Shown one piece after another: positions 1 through 5,708 of a stretch of DNA of 5,708 nucleotides. The number at the start of each line of letters is the position of its first letter. The stretch's first letter is position 1. The notes beneath the pieces are model-generated. The model was not told the origin of the DNA. It did no database searches and saw nothing but the letters and a program-made list of their open reading frames with translations. The stretch spans positions 1 to 5,708 of the forward strand of contig JAFQLA010000165.1 of the NCBI GenBank assembly GCA_017396725.1. Reading direction: 5' to 3'. Made by a program: the position numbers and the translations under genes. This DNA comes from Oscillospiraceae bacterium. GTDB taxonomy: Bacteria > Bacillota_A > Clostridia > Oscillospirales > Oscillospiraceae.

Positions 1-1133
1 GAATATTCTTTAAAGAGCTTGAGGCTATCTTCCAGTGCCCCAAAGGAGGTAGATGCCATGGTAACAGAAAGAGCACGGCACTGCTCCAGCGCGATAGAGG
101 GCGTAGCCAGCAGGCGTTCATCCAACTCAACCATCTTTTCCGGCTCTGCAGCATCGGGCACCAATCTATTGACCAATTTTTCCAAAAGGCCGCCCATAGG
201 CAAAAGCAGGATCGTGCAAAGGATATTAAAGGCAGAATGGCAAACCGCAATACTGAAATGATCCGCTTCAGCCAACAAAACAGCAGGCGCCAAAACCGTC
301 TTTACAACCGCAAACACCACAAGCCAAACCGTAGTACCGATCACATTGAAAAGAAGATGCACTATAGCCGTGCGCTTGGCATTTTTCGTAGTACCCACAG
401 AAGAAAGAAGCGCCGTGATGCAAGTACCGATGTTCTGACCCATGATAATGGGGATCGCAGCGCCGACGCTTACCTTACCCGTAGCAGAAAGCGCCTGCAA
501 AATACCTACGGATGCCGAGCTGGACTGAATAATAGCCGTCAGAATCGCGCCGGCAAGGACGCCAAGAACAGGGTTGGTGAAAAGGAGCAGAATCTCGCCG
601 AATTCAGGAATATCCTCCAGGAAGGAAACCGCATCCGACATGGTTTCCATGCCGTACATCAAGGTGGCAAAACCAAGGAGGATCATACCGGTATCCTTTT
701 TCTTGTCGCTCTTAAGGAACATATAGAAAATGATACCGATCACCGCCAGCACGGGCGTGAAAGACGAAGGCTTGAGCAAGCGGACAATGATGTTATCTCC
801 TTCAATACCGCCAAGGCTCAGGATCCACGACGTGACCGTAGTACCTACATTGGCGCCCATGATCACATTGATCGCCTGCTTAAGAGTCATGATACCGGAG
901 TTAACAAAGCCCACTACCATGACCGTGGTGGCAGAGGAACTCTGGATCACAGCCGTAACACCAAGGCCGGTCAAAAAACCCGCCATCTTGCCGTTAGTCA
1001 GCCTGCCGAGAATATTGCTCAACTGGCTGCCGGCTCTGCGCTCCAATGCCTGTCCCATAATATTCATGCCGAAAAGGAACAGGCACAAACCGCCGATCAT
1101 AGTGAGAATATTAAAAATGTATTCACTGCTCAT
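1..1133 (-). CDS. Na+/phosphate cotransporter family protein (NptA/PhoU-linked type), C-terminus cut by window edge
   Basis: Membrane protein expected to import inorganic phosphate with sodium. I translated it from the ATG at 1133; 377 codons lie in the window with no stop, so the C-terminus is missing. It shows the internal duplication typical of the Na/Pi cotransporter family: QSSSATT at residues 64-70 with GANVGTT at 93-99, and again QSSSASV at 203-209 with GQNIGT at 232-237. Hydrophobic segments occur around residues 8-27, 51-77, 85-107, 125-140, 181-202, 256-285 and 300-318. From about residue 330 the chain becomes polar and helical, as expected for the start of a PhoU-like cytoplasmic domain, but too little is present to confirm it. 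A GAAAGG Shine-Dalgarno-like sequence (1145-1150) lies 11 nt before the ATG. It sits 97 nt downstream of the sensor kinase gene on the same strand. The family is clear; the exact ion and substrate are inferred. Confidence 0.93.
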   Translation of the reverse strand, partial: MSSEYIFNILTMIGGLCLFLFGMNIMGQALERRAGSQLSNILGRLTNGKMAGFLTGLGVTAVIQSSSATTVMVVGFVNSGIMTLKQAINVIMGANVGTTVTSWILSLGGIEGDNIIVRLLKPSSFTPVLAVIGIIFYMFLKSDKKKDTGMILLGFATLMYGMETMSDAVSFLEDIPEFGEILLLFTNPVLGVLAGAILTAIIQSSSASVGILQALSATGKVSVGAAIPIIMGQNIGTCITALLSSVGTTKNAKRTAIVHLLFNVIGTTVWLVVFAVVKTVLAPAVLLAEADHFSIAVCHSAFNILCTILLLPMGGLLEKLVNRLVPDAAEPEKMVELDERLLATPSIALEQCRALSVTMASTSFGALEDSLKLFKEY

Positions 1134-1230
1134 AGGATTTCTCGCCTTTCAAATATCATCAGGATTACGGTCTTACTTTAGCAGAGAAAAGCGAAAACTA
1201 ATATCAAGGTTTTGTAAAATTTACCTCAAA

Positions 1231-2886
1231 TTACTTAGGAAATCTTACACTGACCGTCGTGCCGACACCCGCCATGCTCTCCACATCGATTTTTGCGTTA
1301 TGGATCCTGGCAGCACGCTTTACGATGGAAAGGCCAAGGCCCGTGCCGCCCATTTCCTTGGAGCGGCTTTTATCCACGCGGTAAAACCGTTCAAAGATCC
1401 GGCTTTGATGCTCCGACGGAATGCCGATACCCGTATCCGCCACAGTTAAAACCACAGCCGATACTTCATTTTTTACACTGACGGCAACCGAACCGTTTTC
1501 CTTATTATATTTTATGGCATTGTCGCAAAGATTATAAATGATACTATCCAAAAGGCGGGAGATTCCACGAAAATATGCCTTTTCTCCCGCCAGCGAAAGC
1601 TGTACGCCACGCTGCTGCGCTACGCTCTCCAGTCGCTGCAAAACGCCGGCAGCAGCAGAGTAAAGATCCAGTTCCTCCATATCCGTAAGACCACTGCCCT
1701 CATCCAGGCGGGAAAGGTGGATAATATCCTCCACAAGGCGCGTCATACGCTGCGCCTCCGCATAGATCTTTTGCGCAAAGGGAACCACATCTTTTTCCTG
1801 CACAATACCGTTTTTCAAAAGCTCAGCATACCCGGAAATGGAATGAAGAGGCGTTTTCAATTCATGAGAGACATTTGCCGTGAATTCCCGCCGAATACTC
1901 TCTGCCATTTCTTTTTCTGTGATGTCGAAAATCAACAGCACCGCGCCTGTAACAGCTCCGTTGGAAACAACGGGGTTTGCGGAAAGCTGATAGTTTTTCT
2001 CTCCCACTGTCGCCACTACTTCCATCTGTCGCCCTGCCAGCACATTTTCCACAAGAGCAGAGATGTCAGGGATTTTCTGAAGGTCAAAAACAGATCCGCC
2101 CTCACAGTGCCGTTCCACAGAAAAGATAGCCGCAGCGCTGTTATTCAAGCTAAGAATCGTGCCCTTGGTATCCAAAAGCACAAGGCCTTCCGTCATATTA
2201 TCCGTCACCGCGGCAAATTCATCCTGACGGCAGCGGAGCTCATCCCTTTGATCGCGCAGTTGACGCTGCTGTGTTCCAATTCGCTGCAGGAGGGGTCTCA
2301 CTTCTTCATAATCTTTGTTGGCAAGGGGATTATCCAGATCCAAATCATTCAGCGGGCTGATGATTTTTTTAGATAAATAGCCCGCCAAAAGGAAAGAAAG
2401 CAAAATCGCGCCCAGCAGAATCAAACTCACCGAGGGCATCAGCTTAAGCATCACTTTCAAAACCGTTTCCTGTGCCATGGCAAGACGCACCACGGTGCCG
2501 TCCTCCAGCCGCAAAGCGCAATACAACGAGCGTTCAAGGATCGTTGAGGAATAGCGGGCACTTTCTCCCCGCCCGGTATCAACAGCCTCGCGGAACTCCT
2601 CACGCTCCATATGGTTTTCCATAACCACGGCATCTGTTTTGCTGTCATAAAGTACCGTGCCATCAAGATCGATCCAGGTAACCCGGCATCCTTCCACTTC
2701 AAGGTCTTCAAAATAAGCTGTACCTTCATGCATTACAGCCTGTGCCACAAACTCCGTTTGTATACGGAGCTGCTGAAGCTGTATGTTGTACGCATAACGA
2801 TAAACTGCCACCATTACCAGCGCAACAGAAACCATTACCATACTCAGCGCCACCAGCGCAACCGAGCGAAAGATTCGTTTGGTCAT
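1231..2886 (-). CDS. PhoR-like membrane sensor histidine kinase
   Basis: Sensor kinase of a two-component system, 551 residues. It should autophosphorylate on His341 and pass the phosphate to the adjacent response regulator. Order of parts: transmembrane segment 1 at about 8-30; extracytoplasmic sensor region 31-149, with a PAS/Cache-like WIDLDGTVLYDS stretch at 71-82; transmembrane segment 2 at about 150-170; a linker and coiled region 171-222; a PAS-like domain at about 223-325; the DHp helix with HELKTP at 341-346; then the ATPase domain with N box NLCDNAIKYN (452-461), G1 DTGIGIP (484-490), F box FERFYRVD (498-505) and G2 GGTGLGLS (513-520). All catalytic boxes are intact. A longer reading up to an ATG at 3018 adds 44 residues of out-of-frame regulator sequence and is rejected: the ATG at 2886 has GGAGG 7 nt upstream and precedes a proper membrane segment. 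The ligand is unknown; a phosphate-related or envelope signal is inferred from architecture and neighbours. Confidence 0.96.
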   Translation of the reverse strand: MTKRIFRSVALVALSMVMVSVALVMVAVYRYAYNIQLQQLRIQTEFVAQAVMHEGTAYFEDLEVEGCRVTWIDLDGTVLYDSKTDAVVMENHMEREEFREAVDTGRGESARYSSTILERSLYCALRLEDGTVVRLAMAQETVLKVMLKLMPSVSLILLGAILLSFLLAGYLSKKIISPLNDLDLDNPLANKDYEEVRPLLQRIGTQQRQLRDQRDELRCRQDEFAAVTDNMTEGLVLLDTKGTILSLNNSAAAIFSVERHCEGGSVFDLQKIPDISALVENVLAGRQMEVVATVGEKNYQLSANPVVSNGAVTGAVLLIFDITEKEMAESIRREFTANVSHELKTPLHSISGYAELLKNGIVQEKDVVPFAQKIYAEAQRMTRLVEDIIHLSRLDEGSGLTDMEELDLYSAAAGVLQRLESVAQQRGVQLSLAGEKAYFRGISRLLDSIIYNLCDNAIKYNKENGSVAVSVKNEVSAVVLTVADTGIGIPSEHQSRIFERFYRVDKSRSKEMGGTGLGLSIVKRAARIHNAKIDVESMAGVGTTVSVRFPK

Positions 2887-3557
2887 GCTTTTTCCTCCAT
2901 GCGATAGCCCACGCCGCGCACAGTCCGGATATAACTGCCGCAAGTGCCAAGCTTTGTGCGCAGGGTCCCGATATGTACATCCACCGTGCGGCTCTCGCCC
3001 ATAAAATCCTGACCCCAAATCTTTGAAAGCAATTGATCGCGGCTGAAAGCTGTACCGGCGTTGGTCATAAACAATTGCAGCAACTCAAATTCTTTCAGCG
3101 TCAGCTGCACTCTTTCGTTGTTTACACAAACCGTGTGTTCACCGATATGCATCGTGAGGCCCCCCATAACAAGAACATCAGGCTTGCTCTTGGGCGCGGC
3201 ACGCCGCAAAACCGCCTTCACACGGGATACCATTTCCATCATGCCAAAAGGTTTTGCAAGATAGTCATCCGCCCCCAGATCAAGGCCCAGGATCTTATCG
3301 TATTCCGTTCCCTTGGCTGAGGCAAGTATCACGGGGATCTCTGCTGTCTGCTTGTCGGCACGAAGCTTTTTCAGAATACTGATTCCATCTTCTCCCGGAA
3401 GCATAATGTCCAGCAGCACCAACTGCGGCGCACCGTTTTGCATCACATCAAAAAAAGCAGCGCCGTCTTTACAGCCCACCGCCTCAAAGCCGGAGGCTTT
3501 CAGAGTATAGACCATCAGATCACGGATGGCGCTGTCATCTTCTACACAAACGATCAT
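2883..3557 (-). CDS. OmpR/PhoB-family response regulator transcription factor
   Basis: DNA-binding response regulator of 224 residues, partner of the kinase just downstream. The receiver domain (about 1-118) has the acidic pair Asp7/Asp8, phosphoacceptor Asp50 in LVLLDIMLPG, switch Ser80, and Lys102 in the KPF motif after GADDYL. A short linker leads to an OmpR-type winged-helix domain (about 127-222) with LTLKEFELL (152-160), a recognition-helix region RTVDVHIGTLRTKLG (190-204) and wing hairpin YIRTVRGVGYR (209-219). Length and order are normal for PhoB/PhoP/WalR-like regulators. Two ATG codons lie two codons apart. The one at 3557 is preferred because it lies 8 nt after AGGAG, while the one at 3563 lies only 2 nt after it. 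The stop overlaps the kinase start (ATGA), indicating translational coupling. Targets are unknown; the transporter and the divergent cell-wall operon are candidates by position only. Confidence 0.96.
   Translation of the reverse strand: MIVCVEDDSAIRDLMVYTLKASGFEAVGCKDGAAFFDVMQNGAPQLVLLDIMLPGEDGISILKKLRADKQTAEIPVILASAKGTEYDKILGLDLGADDYLAKPFGMMEMVSRVKAVLRRAAPKSKPDVLVMGGLTMHIGEHTVCVNNERVQLTLKEFELLQLFMTNAGTAFSRDQLLSKIWGQDFMGESRTVDVHIGTLRTKLGTCGSYIRTVRGVGYRMEEKA
2894..2898 (-). promoter_or_regulatory. Ribosome binding site of the sensor kinase, inside the regulator's last codons
   Basis: GGAGG on the minus strand lies 7 nt before the ATG at 2886 and is embedded in the Met-Glu-Glu codons at the regulator's C-terminus. 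It decides the 551-residue start over the longer upstream ATG at 3018. Confidence 0.8.
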
Positions 3558-3565
3558 ACTCATTT

Positions 3566-3573
3566 CTCCTTTT
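3566..3573 (-). promoter_or_regulatory. Ribosome binding site of the response regulator
   Basis: AAAAGGAG on the minus strand. The spacing is 8 nt to the ATG at 3557 and 2 nt to the ATG at 3563, so the inner ATG is the likelier start. Confidence 0.75.
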
Positions 3574-3592
3574 GAAAAAATCATATTCTCAC

Positions 3593-3609
3593 AAGTATAG
3601 TATATACTT
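3593..3609. repeat. Perfect 7-3-7 inverted repeat over the -10 region of the two-component promoter
   Basis: The plus strand reads AAGTATA GTA TATACTT: two perfect 7-nt arms around a 3-nt centre. It covers the predicted -10 box (3599-3604) and a second TATACT copy (3594-3599) of the minus-strand promoter. It could be an operator. It could also arise simply from overlapping -10-like sequences in an AT-rich tract. No regulator family could be assigned from the half-site. Confidence 0.5.
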
Positions 3610-3627
3610 TTCTCCTTTTCCCGACAA
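3599..3627 (-). promoter_or_regulatory. Sigma-A-type promoter for the response regulator-kinase operon
   Basis: Reading the minus strand, a -35 box TTGTCG (3622-3627) is separated by 17 nt from a -10 box TATACT (3599-3604). Transcription would start near 3592, giving a leader of roughly 35 nt before the regulator start. The -35 matches the consensus at four of six positions and the -10 at five of six, with ideal spacing. Confidence 0.65.
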
Positions 3628-3643
3628 GCCCCCGCCCGGCCCC
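3620..3643 (-). other. Potential G-quadruplex motif between the divergent promoters
   Basis: The minus strand has four guanine tracts of 4, 3, 5 and 3 bases (3643-3640, 3637-3635, 3633-3629 and 3622-3620), separated by loops of 2, 1 and 6 nt. This satisfies the usual G3+ N1-7 folding rule. It covers the -35 box of the two-component promoter. Folding and any regulatory role are inference. Confidence 0.4.
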
Positions 3644-3647
3644 TGCG

Positions 3648-3676
3648 TTGATTTCCGCCTGTATCTCTGCTATAAT
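3648..3676 (+). promoter_or_regulatory. Sigma-A-type promoter for the FHA-SEDS/PBP operon
   Basis: A -35 box TTGATT (3648-3653), a 17-nt spacer and a perfect TATAAT -10 box (3671-3676) are followed by an A-rich start region. Transcription would begin near 3683, leaving about 35 nt of leader with AAGGAG (3706-3711) placed 6 nt before the ATG at 3718. The match suggests strong vegetative expression rather than a sporulation sigma factor. Confidence 0.75.
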
Positions 3677-3717
3677 AAAAAAAACTATAGGCACCCTGTC
3701 TCTCAAAGGAGAACTTC

Positions 3718-5547
3718 ATGGAATCGATCCGATCCGCGCTTTTAAAATTACAGGAAGCGCTTTCACAAATCAATATCGCCGCCTCCGGCAGTGTTTTGGA
3801 AGCGATCCTTCCCTTTCTTGCCTGGGCAGTGCGTCTGCTGCTGATTTTGCTGGCGCTGTGTATTCTGATTCGCTGCTGCCGATCTCTTTTCGGCACAAAA
3901 ACGGAACACGAAGTATGGGGTTTTCTCAGCCTTGCCAACGGCGCCCGCTTCGAGCTCAACCATTGGGAAAATCTTATCGGCCGCGCCCGCCACGCCGATG
4001 TGCGGCTGAATTTTTCCACCGTTTCCCGCGACCACGCCGCGTTGATCCGAAATGACAAGGCTCTTTGGCATATTCATCCTCTGCAGCAGCGCAGCAATGT
4101 CCGCGTCAATGGCGAAATGATCTATGCTCCCGCGCAGCTGCAGCCGGGTGATGTCATCTCTCTTGCGGGTATCGACCTGCACTTTTTCCCCGCCTCTCTC
4201 GATGAAGAACAGGCACAAGCGCAAAAGCGCACCCGTCCCGGCAGGCATATCCTGCAGGGACGCACGCTGCGTTATCTTTCCGCTTTCCAGTTTTTTATCA
4301 TCATCGAATTCTTTTTTGACAACGCAGGCGCGGCAACACTGATCCCGCTTGTTCTATCCGTCGCCACTCTTTGCGGACTTATGTGGGGGTTGTACGCTGT
4401 TTACCGTTCCTTTTCCCGCACCGCTTTCGAGGTGGAAACACTGGCATTCTATCTTACTACCATCTGCTTTTCCGTCACCGCCGCCTATGCTCCTTCCACT
4501 TTGTACAAGCAGCTCCTTGCGGTGATCATCGGTCTCTTCCTTTTCCTTTGTATTTCCTTTGGCCTTCGCAACATCACCGCCGCGGTAAAGCTGCGCTGGC
4601 CCGTGACCATTGCCGCCAGCGCGCTTCTTGCTTTTAATGTTCTTTTCGGTCAGCGGCTTTTTGGCGCTAAGAACTGGGTCTCCATCGGCCCCATCTCCTT
4701 CCAGCCCTCCGAACTTGTAAAAATCGCTTTTATTCTGGCAGGCGCCGCCACGCTGGACCGCCTCTTCGCCAAGCGCAATCTGATTTTCACCGCGCTTTTC
4801 TCTGCCTATTGTGTAGGCTGTCTTGCCCTTATGAGCGACTTTGGCACAGCTCTTATCTTTTTTGTCGCCTTTTTGTGCATCGCTTTCCTCCGTTCGGGAG
4901 ATCTGCCCTCCATTGCTATGCTGGTGGCGGCGGCAGGCGCGGGCGGCGGCATGATCCTCCGCTTTAAGCCCTATATCGCAAACCGATTTTCCGTCTGGGG
5001 CCATGTTTGGGAAAACGCCCAGACCACCGGCTATCAGCAGACCCGCACCATGTCCGCCATCGCAAGCGGCGGCCTTTTCGGCGTGGGGCCTGAAACAAGC
5101 TGGCTCAAAACCATCGGCGCTGCCAATACCGACCTTGTCTTTGGCGTGGTAAGTGAGGAACTGGGGCTTTTGATGGCGCTGTCTCTCATTGCGGTTCTGG
5201 TGATCCTCTCGCTTTTCACCGTTCGCTCCGCAGCTCATGCCCGTTCTTCTTTTTATTCCATCACTTCCTGCTCTGCCATTGCCATGCTGGTCTTTCAGGC
5301 TACGCTGAATGTCTTCGGTTCTCTTGATTTGCTGCCTCTTACCGGCGTCACCTTCCCCTTTGTTTCCACCGGCGGCTCATCCATGATGGCCTGTTGGGCG
5401 ATCCTCGCGTATATCAAGGCTGCCGATACCCGCCAAAACGCGGGATTCACTTTCAAACTCCCCACAAAGAAAAAAGTCGCCGCATCTCCGCCTCCTGCGC
5501 AGACGGATATTGACCCCTTCTTTGGAGAGGAGGATGATCTCTTTTGA
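3718..5547 (+). CDS. FHA domain-containing FtsW/RodA/SpoVE (SEDS) peptidoglycan glycosyltransferase
   Basis: A 609-residue membrane protein expected to polymerise lipid II into glycan strands for elongation, division or spore cortex. Residues 1-31 are followed by one membrane segment (about 32-53) and a basic stretch that keeps the next part in the cytoplasm. Residues 62-160 form an FHA domain with the phosphothreonine-binding signature: IGRARHADVRL (87-97), SRDH (103-106), SNVRVNG (126-132) and QPGDVISLAG (142-151). A multi-pass SEDS domain covers about 184-570. Hallmarks are GAKNW plus FQPSELVK (316-320 and 328-335), NRF (422-424), SGGLFGVG (450-457), NTDLVFGVVSEELG (470-483) with Asp472 at the expected catalytic position, and LTGVTFPFVSTGGSS (541-555). 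The tail is polar and ends in an acidic run (596-609). Ordinary FtsW/RodA proteins are about 370-420 residues, so the N-terminal 180 or so are additional. The start has AAGGAG 6 nt upstream. It overlaps the next gene by 4 nt. Whether it serves FtsW, RodA or SpoVE function cannot be decided here. Confidence 0.95.
   Translation: MESIRSALLKLQEALSQINIAASGSVLEAILPFLAWAVRLLLILLALCILIRCCRSLFGTKTEHEVWGFLSLANGARFELNHWENLIGRARHADVRLNFSTVSRDHAALIRNDKALWHIHPLQQRSNVRVNGEMIYAPAQLQPGDVISLAGIDLHFFPASLDEEQAQAQKRTRPGRHILQGRTLRYLSAFQFFIIIEFFFDNAGAATLIPLVLSVATLCGLMWGLYAVYRSFSRTAFEVETLAFYLTTICFSVTAAYAPSTLYKQLLAVIIGLFLFLCISFGLRNITAAVKLRWPVTIAASALLAFNVLFGQRLFGAKNWVSIGPISFQPSELVKIAFILAGAATLDRLFAKRNLIFTALFSAYCVGCLALMSDFGTALIFFVAFLCIAFLRSGDLPSIAMLVAAAGAGGGMILRFKPYIANRFSVWGHVWENAQTTGYQQTRTMSAIASGGLFGVGPETSWLKTIGAANTDLVFGVVSEELGLLMALSLIAVLVILSLFTVRSAAHARSSFYSITSCSAIAMLVFQATLNVFGSLDLLPLTGVTFPFVSTGGSSMMACWAILAYIKAADTRQNAGFTFKLPTKKKVAASPPPAQTDIDPFFGEEDDLF
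5528..5533 (+). promoter_or_regulatory. Ribosome binding site of the penicillin-binding protein gene
   Basis: AGGAGG within the acidic C-terminal codons of the SEDS gene lies 10 nt before the TTG at 5544. It supports that TTG as the start codon, because no ATG or GTG is suitably placed. Confidence 0.75.
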
Positions 5548-5708
5548 AACAGGTTAAAGGACGCGCCGCCTTTGTTCTGGCGCTGACGCTTCTCCTCTTT
5601 GGCGGCACCGTGCTCTTTTGCGTGCGGTATATGCTTCAGGGTGACTCCTGGGCGGCTTTCTCCGCCAATCAACACATCTACGAAAACGGTTCCCTTTCCT
5701 CCGGCGCC
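5544..5708 (+). CDS. Probable class B penicillin-binding protein (transpeptidase), N-terminus only
   Basis: Only 55 codons lie before the right edge. The reading starts at TTG in TTGA, which overlaps the SEDS stop TGA. The peptide begins MKQVKGRAAF, a short basic cytoplasmic end. A single membrane anchor follows at about residues 9-27, then VRYMLQGDSW (27-36) and a polar segment ending LSSGA. This layout matches the start of FtsI/PBP2-like proteins, where such a stretch precedes the G-x-I-x-DRNG motif; that motif and the catalytic SxxK, SxN and KTG boxes would lie outside the window. Position supports the call: class B PBPs partner SEDS polymerases and cross-link the glycan they make. The identification rests on a short N-terminus plus context. 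Confidence 0.8.
   Translation, partial: MKQVKGRAAFVLALTLLLFGGTVLFCVRYMLQGDSWAAFSANQHIYENGSLSSGA

Noticed and set aside
237..1181. Plus-strand open frame of 314 codons opposite the phosphate transporter
   Set aside because: The translation is Arg/His/Asn-rich low-complexity sequence with no recognisable domain, and the opposite strand encodes a clear Na/Pi cotransporter with both QSSS motifs.
1134..1230. Possible promoter or terminator in the gap before the phosphate transporter
   Set aside because: TTGATA (1202-1207) has no acceptable -10 box at 16-18 nt, and TTGAGG (1224-1229) pairs only with a weak GATATT. The only dyad, GTAAA-T-TTTAC, is short and AT-only with no following U tract.
730..1449. 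Plus-strand open frame of 239 codons
   Set aside because: It spans the start of the transporter gene, the gap and the end of the kinase gene on the other strand, and shows no family motifs.
2887..3018. 44-residue N-terminal extension of the histidine kinase
   Set aside because: It is the regulator's coding sequence read in another frame; the ATG at 2886 has GGAGG at 7 nt and starts a proper membrane segment.
3564..3717. Pho box (direct repeats for PhoB/PhoP) in the divergent control region
   Set aside because: No convincing pair of spaced TTAACA-like or CTGTCAT-like repeats was found by eye on either strand.
3558..4058. N-terminal extension of the response regulator to 391 residues
   Set aside because: The extra residues run through the promoter region and antisense to the FHA-SEDS gene. 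The receiver domain begins normally at the ATG at 3557, which has a good ribosome binding site.
4354..5238. Minus-strand open frame of 294 codons opposite the SEDS domain
   Set aside because: Gly/Lys/Asp-rich shadow of hydrophobic codons; the plus strand carries intact SEDS motifs across the same stretch.

Overview
The window looks like chromosomal DNA from a low-to-mid GC Gram-positive bacterium (Bacillota), most likely a clostridial lineage. By eye the base composition is near 50% GC. The reasons are strong AGGAG-type ribosome binding sites, a TTG start codon, a PhoR-like kinase with a non-HAMP linker, and an FHA-SEDS fusion next to a class B penicillin-binding protein. The taxonomic call is inference; no RNA gene or other marker is present to settle it. 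I see no mobile element, CRISPR array or RNA gene.

Minus strand, right to left from about 3627 to 1: a sigma-A-type promoter drives an OmpR/PhoB-type response regulator (3557-2883). A PhoR-like sensor histidine kinase follows (2886-1231), and its start overlaps the regulator stop by 4 nt (ATGA). After a 97-nt gap without a convincing terminator comes a Na+/phosphate cotransporter family protein (start 1133), which runs off the left edge. A PhoP/PhoR-like pair beside a phosphate transporter suggests a phosphate-responsive unit, but no Pho box could be recognised.

Plus strand, from about 3648 to the right edge: a near-consensus promoter (TTGATT, 17-nt spacer, TATAAT) drives a 609-residue protein. 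It joins a membrane anchor, a cytoplasmic FHA phosphopeptide-binding domain and a complete FtsW/RodA/SpoVE (SEDS) glycan polymerase domain. It overlaps by 4 nt (TTGA) the start of a second gene, cut by the right edge, whose N-terminus fits a class B penicillin-binding protein (transpeptidase). SEDS and class B PBP proteins work as polymerase/transpeptidase pairs in peptidoglycan synthesis.

The two units diverge from a compact intergenic region (3564-3717). Its back-to-back promoters have -35 boxes only 20 bp apart. Between and over them lie a GC-rich stretch with a four-tract G-quadruplex motif and a perfect 7-3-7 inverted repeat on the -10 region of the two-component promoter. This control region and the FHA-SEDS fusion are the most interesting parts. 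Nothing here clearly amounts to an entirely new system.
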